Of a DNA stretch of 64,000 nt, positions 36,577 through 44,908 are shown one piece after another. Each line of letters opens with the position of its first letter. Position 1 is the first letter of the stretch. A program made the position numbers and the translations under genes. This stretch comes from Phycisphaerales bacterium (GTDB lineage: Bacteria > Planctomycetota > Phycisphaerae > Phycisphaerales > UBA1924), in the NCBI GenBank assembly GCA_029260495.1, contig JAJDDD010000020.1:248001-312000 (forward strand). The letters are read 5' to 3'. The notes under the pieces are model-generated. The model was not told where the DNA came from. It did not search any database and saw nothing but the letters and a program-made list of their open reading frames with translations.

Positions 36577-37353
36577 TCAGGGACAGTCTGCACACATGTG
36601 CCTGACGAGAATCCCAATATCATTGCTGTCAATCCGGCCGTCGTCATTTAAATCGGCAAACTCAGCGTCGGTCCCCAGCGCGCCCAGCACAAGAACAAGG
36701 TCGCCAGAGTCAACAGCGCCGTCGCTATTGATATCGCCCGGCCCAACGTCGGGCGTCGGTATGTAGACCAGGTCGTCCATCAGGAAGTCGCCGCCCTGAG
36801 GGATGCCAAACGTAAACAACGTAAACGGTTCATTTGAAGCCACGCCAAGAAAGAATGCGTTATATGTCACACCGTTGATTTTTTCTGTCGCAATGATGAA
36901 CGAATCGTCAACATCAAATGTTCCACCCGCACCCGAAACAAACAGGTTCGGCGTCATGTCCTCAAGGATGACTGTAATTCCCGCGGCCCGAACAGGCGTG
37001 GCGAAATGGACTGCGGTAAACCCGAAGGTGCTCACCACCACCGGCTTCGAGATCGCCTCCCGAATAGAGCCGCTGACCTGCGGCAGGTTCTCCACAAAAA
37101 TCCAGTTAAACGTCACCGCACTATTGTCAAACTCAATGCCAATCGGTTGATATTCAGTAATCATGTCAAACGTACCACCGGGACTCTGCACCGGGCTGCC
37201 ATTGCCATCCAAAGTGAAGTCCAGCAGCCTGCTTCGGTGGCCTTTGAACTGTGATTGACCCACCAATCGCACCACTGCCTGATTTGAAATCGCCGGCTCC
37301 GCCTCGCCGACACCCAACATTGATGCGAACAACGCAATAATAATTGACATCAT
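36577..37353 (-). CDS. Secreted protein with C-terminal dockerin repeats
   Basis: The start is set at ATG 37353 (MMSIIIALFASMLGVGEAEP), preceded by GGAG; upstream ATG codons exist but lack that spacing. The 258-residue product has a signal peptide, a beta-rich body of ~180 residues (FDNSAVTFNWIFVENLPQV, PVRAAGITVILEDMTPN) that I cannot assign but that resembles jelly-roll-type surface domains, and two dockerin calcium loops (GDINSDGAVDSGDLVLVLGA and DLNDDGRIDSNDIGILVRHM). It is the intact sister of the decayed copy 115 bp downstream. Role unknown; presumably surface-associated or released. Confidence 0.75.
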   Translation of the reverse strand: MMSIIIALFASMLGVGEAEPAISNQAVVRLVGQSQFKGHRSRLLDFTLDGNGSPVQSPGGTFDMITEYQPIGIEFDNSAVTFNWIFVENLPQVSGSIREAISKPVVVSTFGFTAVHFATPVRAAGITVILEDMTPNLFVSGAGGTFDVDDSFIIATEKINGVTYNAFFLGVASNEPFTLFTFGIPQGGDFLMDDLVYIPTPDVGPGDINSDGAVDSGDLVLVLGALGTDAEFADLNDDGRIDSNDIGILVRHMCADCP

Positions 37354-37565
37354 CAAGCTCCACATGGCAGGGTGTTGAAAGCCTACATCATAGCAATATA
37401 CTGCCTGCGTACAAGAAAAACACAACGACTTTCAACCACTTGGTGTAGACCAATACCGCCCAAGCGATCAAGTGTCAGTTGAACACCCTGTTGAGAGTGA
37501 ATCGCGCCCTCACCAGGCTCGATGGCCTGAGAAACCCCACCGGACGCTTTGTGAGATCGCCGCCC

Positions 37566-37739
37566 CTATGTTTTGGGCGCACGGCGAACCAGACCAAGAA
37601 TCAGCGAAACCAAAAACACGATCAAGAAGATCACGAACAGAATTTTCGCAATGGAAGCCGCGCCTGCAGCGATACCGGTAAAGCCGAAGACTGCTGCCAC
37701 GATCGCGACAATAAAGAAGACAAGCGCCCAATAAAGCAT
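37566..37739 (-). CDS. DUF1328 small membrane protein
   Basis: This 57-residue gene has ATG 37739, preceded by GGAGA. It encodes [20 protein letters not shown], then [20 protein letters not shown] and a short basic end (LVRRAPKT). This matches the DUF1328 (YtjA-like) family: two membrane helices joined by a Gly/Ala-rich turn. Such proteins are often stress-induced, but their role is undefined. It lies 111 bp after the zinc-ribbon membrane protein gene on the same strand and could belong to the same unit. Confidence 0.85.
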   Translation of the reverse strand: MLYWALVFFIVAIVAAVFGFTGIAAGAASIAKILFVIFLIVFLVSLILGLVRRAPKT

Positions 37740-37850
37740 GAATAATCTCCATTTCTAGGTGTAATCAGCAATTGAGGCTTTGCAGAAGAATCAATGCAGG
37801 CGGCGGCCTTCCTGCAACACCGACAATGGTAGCATGGCTGCAGCGCTCAG

Positions 37851-38951
37851 TTATGCGAGTTGTTTCGCAATCAATGCAATCACCACGAGTGCGATTACTC
37901 CCGCAACGACTGCGCCGATGATCTTCCACGCGCTCTTGGGATAATCCCCGCTCGTTGCGCCTGTATATCCATTAATAACGACTTGAAACGATCGCTGACC
38001 AAACGTGTACGTCATAAGCCATACCGGCACAAGGATGTGCTTGAACGACTGCCCGTCATACGATGCATCAACGTTGAGATTGCGATGCGTATCGCCGGGG
38101 ATATCACGAATGCACATATTGCGCAGCGCCGCATCCATTGCGTTCCGGGCTTGCGCCGCAGCGTCAATCAGAACAACCTGATAATGCTCAACGACGAACC
38201 CTGACAGATACGCGGTGTCATACGGAACAAGATCATTGGTTGGAAATGGCTCGACAGCCTTGAGATGCTTGCTGTGAATCCCAACGCTTGCTGGCACCGG
38301 CGCGTCATCAAAGAAATGATCCACCGAGCCCGACGCAGGAAACCAGCGTGTCTTGCGATCTTGAACTGTGCGCGTCTTCCCGTTGGAGTCCCGCACCGTC
38401 CGCGATACGTAATAATATTCGCCCGCTGTCGCGGTCCAGTCCGCGTGCGCCTGCGCATCGAACGTCCAGTAGGGAATATACACGCCGCGAAGCGTATCAA
38501 CCAGCGCCATGCGCCTGAGTGTGTTCGGTGCGAACCATCGCTTCGCAAACCACTGACGCATTGATTCACGAACGCGAGTTTCATCTATTTTAAAGGGCAA
38601 AAGACTCAACGGGCGAATGGGCGACTTCACCTCGTCATAATCAACCAGCGCCGGTGATCCACAAAAATCGCAATGCTGCGCAACTCGTTCAGAATCAAAG
38701 ACTGTCACTGCTTTGCAGTGTCTGCAGCGAACCGTCTTCTTCTCCGCTCGCCACCCGCGCAAATCCTCAGGCATGTCGCGCAGCGTTGCAACCAGATCGA
38801 TCTCCTGAATCTCACCCGTATCCCTGTTGAGTTCACCCGGAGACTCCGTGCCGCAGTATGTGCATACAAGAGCCTGCGCCTTGGGCTGCCACTCAGCCTG
38901 CCCTCCGCAGGCTGGGCACGTGTCGCGCTTGATGGCGGTGAGGTCTACCAT
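37851..38951 (-). CDS. Zinc-ribbon membrane protein (TFIIB-type ribbon, YdjG-like)
   Basis: The start is ATG 38951; the longer open frame overlaps the SPFH gene and has no support. The 366-residue product has two N-terminal zinc ribbons, CPACGG with CTYCG and then CRHC with CDFCG (residues ~10-80). A long middle domain follows (FKIDETRVRESMRQWFAKRW, YIPYWTFDAQAHADWTATAG, HILVPVWLMTYTFGQRSFQV), and the protein ends in one C-terminal membrane segment (IIGAVVAGVIALVVIALIA). This is the layout of Bacillus YdjG-type proteins, which are encoded beside an SPFH/virion-core-like protein, as here. It is probably anchored facing the cytoplasm and part of a complex with its neighbours. Confidence 0.78.
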   Translation of the reverse strand: MVDLTAIKRDTCPACGGQAEWQPKAQALVCTYCGTESPGELNRDTGEIQEIDLVATLRDMPEDLRGWRAEKKTVRCRHCKAVTVFDSERVAQHCDFCGSPALVDYDEVKSPIRPLSLLPFKIDETRVRESMRQWFAKRWFAPNTLRRMALVDTLRGVYIPYWTFDAQAHADWTATAGEYYYVSRTVRDSNGKTRTVQDRKTRWFPASGSVDHFFDDAPVPASVGIHSKHLKAVEPFPTNDLVPYDTAYLSGFVVEHYQVVLIDAAAQARNAMDAALRNMCIRDIPGDTHRNLNVDASYDGQSFKHILVPVWLMTYTFGQRSFQVVINGYTGATSGDYPKSAWKIIGAVVAGVIALVVIALIAKQLA

Positions 38952-38970
38952 AACTCCGAGCACTACCAAC

Positions 38971-40047
38971 TCAGCTCGCAAGGTACGCGCGAAGATCGTC
39001 CTGTTTAATCCGAACGCTGGAGCCGATGCGCTTCGCCTGCAGTTCACCATTCTCAACAATCGCCAACACATCGTCTTCAGAAACGCCGATCGCCTTGGCA
39101 ACCTCTGCGGGCGTAAGCAGTTCCGGAAGCCCAGAAGGCGCTGGTGAAGAAGCCGGAGTTGAAGCCGCCGCAACCTGCCCGGGAGGCGCCCCGCCGGGCA
39201 GCCCGCCCTGTTGCATCATCTGCTGCGCAATCGCTAGCCCGACAGCCATCTCTGTCGCCATGCCACCCGCTCCACCCCCGCCCCGCGACATGCCTTCTGC
39301 CATCTGGAACTTCACATAGTCGTTCAAATCGCCAACCGCCGCCATACCCGAGCGCTTGTCGATTGCCTCCTCGACCTCCTTGGGAACCGAGACATTCTCA
39401 ACAATGAAACTAGCAATCTCCAGCCCGTACTTTGCCCGCGTCAAGGGGTTAATCAATGGCAGCAGCGCATCTCCGAGCTCCGAATACTTTGTCGCCACAT
39501 CCAGCACCGGAACATTGGATGTCGCCAAAGCCTCGCTAAAAATACTCACAATGCGTGAGCGCATCGTCTCGGCAAACTCATCCAAGCGAAACGTATGATC
39601 CGACCCCGCAACTTCTTTCAGAAATGTCTGAACGTTGACAATGCGAAAATCATATGTCCCAAACGCCCGTGCCCGCACAATGCCAAAATCATCATCGCGC
39701 ATCATGATCGGGTTGGAAGTGCCCCACTTGTTGCCTGTAAAAAGCCGCGTATTGATGAAGTACACATCGCATTTGAACGGCGATTGAAACCCATACTTCC
39801 ACCCTTCCAAACGAGTCAGAACGGGAATATTCTCCGTTTCGAGCCTGTGCTTGCCAGGCCCGAACGCGTCGCCGAACTGACCCACATACACAAACTGAGC
39901 TACCTGAGATTCACGAACGATGAGCTGCGCCCCGCGCTTGATCGCCTTGTCCTCATCAGCAAATCGATGGGAAAGAACATCGCGGGAGTCGTCCGTCCAC
40001 TCGATGATTTCGAGCAGTTCGCCTTTAATAAAATCAAGAATGCCCAT
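38971..40047 (-). CDS. SPFH / virion-core-like protein with C-terminal helix-turn-helix (YdjI-like)
   Basis: The 358-residue protein begins MGILDFIKGELLEIIEW and has the SPFH-type core of YdjI relatives: GAQLIVRESQVAQFVYVGQF, GPGKHRLETENIPVL, NPIMMRDDDFGIVRARAFGT, then a helical part (RSRIVSIFSEALATSNVPVL, GLEIASFIVENVSVPKEVEE). A Gly/Met/Gln/Pro-rich linker (residues ~250-305) leads to a helix-turn-helix of the excisionase/MerR-like HTH_17 type (LTPAEVAKAIGVSEDDVLAI, then RIGSSVRIKQDDLRAYL). That tail replaces the zinc ribbon common in this family. ATG 40047 follows AGGAG. SPFH proteins form membrane-bound rings or scaffolds. The zinc-ribbon gene follows after 19 bp. Confidence 0.82.
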   Translation of the reverse strand: MGILDFIKGELLEIIEWTDDSRDVLSHRFADEDKAIKRGAQLIVRESQVAQFVYVGQFGDAFGPGKHRLETENIPVLTRLEGWKYGFQSPFKCDVYFINTRLFTGNKWGTSNPIMMRDDDFGIVRARAFGTYDFRIVNVQTFLKEVAGSDHTFRLDEFAETMRSRIVSIFSEALATSNVPVLDVATKYSELGDALLPLINPLTRAKYGLEIASFIVENVSVPKEVEEAIDKRSGMAAVGDLNDYVKFQMAEGMSRGGGGAGGMATEMAVGLAIAQQMMQQGGLPGGAPPGQVAAASTPASSPAPSGLPELLTPAEVAKAIGVSEDDVLAIVENGELQAKRIGSSVRIKQDDLRAYLAS

Positions 40048-40155
40048 TGTCTTCGCGCTCCTGTTTCAAGCCCTCACACCAACGATCGCCACCCACCAGC
40101 ATAGCCGGCTCGCGCTGGATTCGTCTGTCGAACCCCCACACATCAACTCTACAAT

Positions 40156-42609
40156 TCACTCAAGCCCCGGCGATGCAGGCCGCGCGATTCCAGTCGGATC
40201 AACAACATAGGGCGCCCAGACCAGATCCGCCCGACTGATCGTCGTGTCCGCCTTGCGCGGGCGAACAACGATGCGTTCTATTTCAACGTCGTTGACGCCG
40301 TCCCCATCTCGAACGCGCCCAAGCTCATCCTGAAACTCACGCTCCAGCGCCTCCAGTTGTGCGCGCAGAGCTTCTTCCGTCTCCTCGGCCCGCGCGATGT
40401 CCCCGCGCTCGCGCGCCGTCCTGCCCACGCCGCGCGCCGCCGTCGCTGCCCTGCCCACCGTCCCCGTGCTTACCTTTTTGCGCCCAAGAATCGCCCCGAG
40501 CAGCGTCGCCCCGAATGAAATCGCCGTCTGGAATCCCTGCTGCTTCGCCTGCTCTTTCTCGCGCTCCACCCGCTGCTCGGATCGGCGCACACGCTCCACA
40601 AGCGTGCGCATTTTTGGCGCATACTTCTTCTTGATCTTCTCGATCTGCAAATCTCGCTTCTCACGCGCCAAGTGTCGCAACTGCGCCCGGAACTCATCTT
40701 CCGATTCGTTCGGCGCCGACTGCGCTTTCAGCTCCTTGCACTTGAGCACCGTCACCTCGTGGGTTCGATACAAATGACTCTTGAGCATTCGCTCCCAGCG
40801 CGTATGCGTTGTCTTGCGTGACGCCTCAGCGGGAAGTTTCCCATACTGCGCATCTTCAACCGGCGATAACGCCACCCCCGGCTCCGCCCCAAGCGCATCC
40901 GCCTCCGCCCATGGATTCGCCACCGATCCGCCCAGGCGCGCAAGCAATGTCACATGCTTCCATTCATCAACCCCCACCGACGTGCGCACGTGATGAATCA
41001 CCGCACACCCAAGCAGCGCCGGTTGATACACCAGCGAATACCCAACCCGCGTCTGCGCATTCGCATACAGATACTGATGCTTCATCCCCGCAGGAAGAGG
41101 CGGCGGAGTGGCTGACCCCTTGCCCGCCCCTTTCCTCCGAGCGCCCCCGCCTGTCTTTGAGCCCGTGGCCTTCTCTGCTTTGGCTGTCGCCTGGGCTAAT
41201 TGCTGACGTTTGTCATTCATCAGTGAACTGATCTGTGCGCTCGTCAACGGCCCGCGCAAGTACGACATCGCCCAGCGCGTGTGAAACAGCGTGGGCCCGT
41301 CATCATGCACGTTGTTCATCAGAAAGACCCGGCTATCAAGCCCAGAGATCATCTTTTCAAGCTCGGGGCGATCCATTCCCCCAGCGCCGGCTGTCTCAAG
41401 ACCGTCCAGCAAGCGTCGCTTATCCCGCTCGGTTTGCAGCCGGCCAATGAACCACGTCCCCGTGTTGGAAAGGCCTTTGTAATCAAGGTCCGCCGGATTC
41501 TGCGTCGCCAACACCACGCCCAGCCCATACGCCCGCGCCTGCTTCAGGAGCGTCAACATCGGCGTCTTTGATGGCGGATTGGCGACCGGCGGAAAGAACC
41601 CGAAAATCTCATCCATATACAAAATCGCGCGCAAACTCCCCGTCCCGGGCTGACGCCGCATCCACGAGATAATCTCACCCAGCAGAATCGTCACGAAGAA
41701 CATCCGCTCAGCGTCCGAAAGATGCGCAATCGAAAGCACACTCACGCGCGGCTTGCCCTCGGCGCTGTGCAGCAGCTTCCCAATATCAAGAGGCTCGCCA
41801 TGTCGCCACCCTTCAAACTGCGGCGAAGCCAGTAGTGAGTTCAGCGACATCGCCAGCTTGTTTCGGTCCTTCGCAGGAAAGAACGATTCAACATCCATCA
41901 CGCCAAGCCGATCAAAAGGCGGCGACTGTGTTTGCATAATCAACCCCGCGATGTCGAGGTCCTCCCCTCGACGCCACGCCCGATCAACAATGCTGGTGAG
42001 CAAAATATGCTCGCGACTCTGCGTCGGATCCGCCTCGATCCCAACCAGCGCTAACAGCCCCGCAACCGTCGCGCTTACGCGCTCGCGCACTGCGTCCGCG
42101 TCATCCGCAACAGCGCTCTCCGGCGCGCGCAAACTGCGCAGCACGCTGATCGGCAACCCCGCCGACCCGCCCGGCGTGTAGATCGAAACCTCCGCCGACT
42201 CGCGCAATCGCGCAATCCGCTCTCCATCCTCTCCCCACTGCCCCAACCCCCACTTCCACAGCTTCGCTCGGTCAGCGGCGTATTCATCCGCTGTCATCCC
42301 GTTGCGCGCCGCTTCCGCGTCGTCAACCCACGGACGAAAGTCGCCCGGCCGCAACTCCGGGAACGTCAACATCAGATTCCCAAGATCACCCTTGGGATCA
42401 ATCGCAATCGTCGGCACGCCGTCGATCGCCGCCTCTTCAAGAAGGGAGACGCACAGCCCCGTCTTCCCGCTCCCGGTCATCCCCACGCAGATGGCATGGG
42501 TCGTTAGATCTTTGGAGTCATAGAGCAAAAGCTCATCCGTCGGCTCGCCCGCTCCGACGTCATAGGTCTTGCCAAGATAAAATGAGCCCAGTTTTTCGAA
42601 GTCAGACAT
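40156..42609 (-). CDS. HerA-like (DUF87/FtsK-HerA superfamily) ATPase
   Basis: The start is ATG 42609 with GGAG upstream. The 817-residue protein has an N-terminal HerA-type ATPase domain: Walker A GMTGSGKTGL (residues ~43-52), IAIDPKGDLGN, Walker B ILYMDEIFGFFPP, a sensor Gln in LGVVLATQNPADLDYKG, and the Arg-rich segment WFIGRLQTERDKRRLLDGLE. Residues ~495-535 are a Lys/Gly-rich linker; the last ~280 residues include a long charged coiled coil (REKRDLQIEKIKKKYAPKMR) with a short hydrophobic stretch (FQTAISFGATLLGAILG) that may contact the membrane. HerA ATPases form hexameric pumps for DNA or other cargo. It heads a unit with the SPFH-HTH and zinc-ribbon genes. Confidence 0.85.
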   Translation of the reverse strand: MSDFEKLGSFYLGKTYDVGAGEPTDELLLYDSKDLTTHAICVGMTGSGKTGLCVSLLEEAAIDGVPTIAIDPKGDLGNLMLTFPELRPGDFRPWVDDAEAARNGMTADEYAADRAKLWKWGLGQWGEDGERIARLRESAEVSIYTPGGSAGLPISVLRSLRAPESAVADDADAVRERVSATVAGLLALVGIEADPTQSREHILLTSIVDRAWRRGEDLDIAGLIMQTQSPPFDRLGVMDVESFFPAKDRNKLAMSLNSLLASPQFEGWRHGEPLDIGKLLHSAEGKPRVSVLSIAHLSDAERMFFVTILLGEIISWMRRQPGTGSLRAILYMDEIFGFFPPVANPPSKTPMLTLLKQARAYGLGVVLATQNPADLDYKGLSNTGTWFIGRLQTERDKRRLLDGLETAGAGGMDRPELEKMISGLDSRVFLMNNVHDDGPTLFHTRWAMSYLRGPLTSAQISSLMNDKRQQLAQATAKAEKATGSKTGGGARRKGAGKGSATPPPLPAGMKHQYLYANAQTRVGYSLVYQPALLGCAVIHHVRTSVGVDEWKHVTLLARLGGSVANPWAEADALGAEPGVALSPVEDAQYGKLPAEASRKTTHTRWERMLKSHLYRTHEVTVLKCKELKAQSAPNESEDEFRAQLRHLAREKRDLQIEKIKKKYAPKMRTLVERVRRSEQRVEREKEQAKQQGFQTAISFGATLLGAILGRKKVSTGTVGRAATAARGVGRTARERGDIARAEETEEALRAQLEALEREFQDELGRVRDGDGVNDVEIERIVVRPRKADTTISRADLVWAPYVVDPTGIARPASPGLE

Positions 42610-42769
42610 GTAAGAACACTCCGCGAATGCGTCGCGATAGCGTACGCGCTCCTCCACCTGGCGCCACATCGCTCGTCGCGCCCCTCTGATCGGTCTGTGT
42701 TTGGCGTCAGACGATCATGCCGATCCCGACTTGTCATAATGGCCCATCCAGCCCGCCAAGGAGAATCCC

Positions 42770-43276
42770 ATGACCGAGCAATGCGACGGCCCCGCCTCCA
42801 CTGTCACCGATGAACACATGAAGCTCACCCCATTCGCCGGCGTCTTCGCCGCAGAGGTCAAACTCTGGATGGGCCCCGGCGATCCCCATATCTCCACCGG
42901 CGTCATGGTGAACGAATGGGACCTCGGCGGCGCCTTCCTCAAACAAACCTACACCGGCGATCAGCAGGAAGGCCCCTTCTTAAACTTCGAGGGACGCGGC
43001 TACTGGGGCTACAACACCGACATCGGCAAGTACGAAGGCTTCTGGATCGACACCGCTTGCACCTCGATCCAAACCGAAACCGGCGATGTCGATCCCTCAG
43101 GCAAGGCCTGGACCATGGTTGGCCAACTCGTAAACCCCCAAACAGGCCAGCCCATGTCCAAACGCTCGCTCTACACCGTCATCAGCGACGACGAACATCT
43201 CATGGAGAGCTTCTTCGCCGGCCCTGATGGCGCCGAGTTCAAAGCCATGGAGATTCGCTTCAAACGCAAAAAGTAG
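42770..43276 (+). CDS. DUF1579 family protein
   Basis: The 168-residue protein matches DUF1579: HMKLTPFAGVFAAEVKLWMG at the N-terminus, GDPHISTGVMVNEWDLGGAF, FEGRGYWGYNTDIGKYEGFW, and MESFFAGPDGAEFKAMEIRF at the end. It is a small beta-barrel-like cytoplasmic protein of unknown role, frequent in planctomycetes. ATG 42770 follows AAGGAG. It diverges from the HerA-like gene. Confidence 0.8.
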   Translation: MTEQCDGPASTVTDEHMKLTPFAGVFAAEVKLWMGPGDPHISTGVMVNEWDLGGAFLKQTYTGDQQEGPFLNFEGRGYWGYNTDIGKYEGFWIDTACTSIQTETGDVDPSGKAWTMVGQLVNPQTGQPMSKRSLYTVISDDEHLMESFFAGPDGAEFKAMEIRFKRKK

Positions 43277-43421
43277 GCAGCCAAAACCTGATCGCCACCC
43301 TTGCCGATCCAACTGGACCCCGCCTCTCCTCTTCGGTACCATTTCCGATTCGCCGCTGATGGCCCACGGGGCTCCACAGCTGTTCCTGAATCAGAATCCA
43401 CGCGACCGCAGAGAAGACGCT

Positions 43422-43676
43422 ATGAAAACCGATATCCACCCCAAATATTACCCGAACTGCAAGGTCTTCTACAACGGTGAAGTCGTCATGGAGGTCGGCG
43501 CGACCGTTCCTGAGATGCACGTCGAAGTCTGGTCCGGCTCCCACCCCTTCTTCACCGGCAAGCAGTCTTTCGTCGACGCCGCCGGCCGGGTCGAGAAGTT
43601 CCAGCGCAAGTTTGGTGGGAACTACTTCCAGAGCAGCAAGAAAAAGAAGCAAGCCGCCGACGCCAACGACGGCTGA
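43422..43676 (+). CDS. rpmE: 50S ribosomal protein L31, zinc-free form
   Basis: The start is ATG 43422, giving MKTDIHPKYYPNCKVFYNGE and 84 residues. HPFFTGKQSFVDAAGRVEKF is the L31 signature. The zinc-binding form has a CxC near residue 16 and a CxxC just before HPFFTG; here only Cys13 remains and SGS stands before HPFFTG, so this is a C-minus (zinc-independent) L31. The C-terminus is extended and Lys-rich. prfA follows 71 bp downstream, a pairing seen in many bacteria. Confidence 0.92.
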   Translation: MKTDIHPKYYPNCKVFYNGEVVMEVGATVPEMHVEVWSGSHPFFTGKQSFVDAAGRVEKFQRKFGGNYFQSSKKKKQAADANDG

Positions 43677-43747
43677 CGCCAGGCTATCGGCTGCGCTTCC
43701 AGGTCCTCTCCCGCGGACGCCTGCTCCAACACTGATAAGCTCTCTGA

Positions 43748-44854
43748 GTGAGCAGCGAATCCCCCTCCATCCCGGAATCAGTGCTCCTCCGCCTTGAGGA
43801 GATGGCCTCTCACCGGGACGCGATGGCGCGCGATCTTTCCAATCCCGACATCCTCGCTGACCACCGCAAAGTGCGCGATCTCTCCATCAAGAAGGCTGCC
43901 CTCGATCCTGTTGTGGATCATTACCAGAAGCTTCAATCCCTTCGTGCCGAAGCTGCAGACCTGCAACAAGCCCTCGACGCCGGCGACGATCCGGAACTCG
44001 CTGAGCTGGCTCGCGAAGAACTGCCCAGCCTCGAATCACAAACGAGCGAACTCGAGCGCCAACTCCTCGAATCACTCGTCACTGCTGACGACGCTGCCAT
44101 TGGCTCCGTTATCCTCGAATTGCGCGCCGGTGTCGGCGGCGACGAAGCCGGCCTCTGGGCCCGCGACATCCTCGAAATGTATAACCGCCTCGCAGCCCGG
44201 CGCCGTTGGACCGTCGAATCCCTCGACTTCTCCGAATCCATCTCGGGCGCGGCGGGGGGCGGCATTAAGAGCGCCGTCATTACACTCTCGGGCGAAGGCG
44301 TCTGGACAGACCTCGCCCACGAAGCCGGCGTCCACTGCGTTAAACGCGTCCCCGCGACCGAAGCCCAGGGACGAGTGCACACCTCAACCGCCACCGTCGC
44401 GGTCCTCCCCGAGCCTGACGAAGTGCAAATCGAAATCGACGCCAGCGACGTTGAAGAGCACATCACAACCGCCCAAGGCCCCGGCGGCCAAAATGTCAAC
44501 AAGGTTGCGACCGCGGTCCACCTCGTCCACAAGCCAACCGGCATCGAAGTGCGCATGCAGGAAGCCAAAAGCCAGCGCCAAAACCGCGACAAAGCCTGGC
44601 GCCTGCTCCGCGCTCGCCTCTACGACATGGAGCTCGCCCGCCAGCGCGCCGAACGCGCCAAAGAGCGCAGCGCCCAGATCGGCGCCGGCGGTCGCGCCGA
44701 ACGCATCCGCACCTATCGATATAAAGAAAGCATCGTAGTCGATCACCGCCTTGGCGAATCATTCAACCTCGAAAAAACACTTGCCGGCGATCTTGATGAT
44801 CTGCTCAGCGCGCTCAAGAAACAGGACGTCGCAGAGCGATTAGCCGCGCTCTGA
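43748..44854 (+). CDS. prfA: Peptide chain release factor 1
   Basis: The 368-residue protein ends translation at UAA and UAG. It has the peptidyl-hydrolysis motif GGQ in TAQGPGGQNVNKVATAVHLV and, in the stop-codon recognition region, KRVPATEAQGRVHTSTATVA, where PxT (PAT) marks RF1; RF2 would have SPF. The helical N-terminal domain and C-terminal RIRTYRYKESIVVDHR segment are complete. GTG 43748 is the likely start; its ribosome binding site is weak. The prmC methylase that modifies the GGQ Gln does not follow here, unlike in many genomes. Confidence 0.95.
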   Translation: MSSESPSIPESVLLRLEEMASHRDAMARDLSNPDILADHRKVRDLSIKKAALDPVVDHYQKLQSLRAEAADLQQALDAGDDPELAELAREELPSLESQTSELERQLLESLVTADDAAIGSVILELRAGVGGDEAGLWARDILEMYNRLAARRRWTVESLDFSESISGAAGGGIKSAVITLSGEGVWTDLAHEAGVHCVKRVPATEAQGRVHTSTATVAVLPEPDEVQIEIDASDVEEHITTAQGPGGQNVNKVATAVHLVHKPTGIEVRMQEAKSQRQNRDKAWRLLRARLYDMELARQRAERAKERSAQIGAGGRAERIRTYRYKESIVVDHRLGESFNLEKTLAGDLDDLLSALKKQDVAERLAAL

Positions 44855-44908
44855 AACCGTCACCATCAGCAGCGCGGCGTCGCAAACACACTCAAAATGC
44901 GCTCGCGC

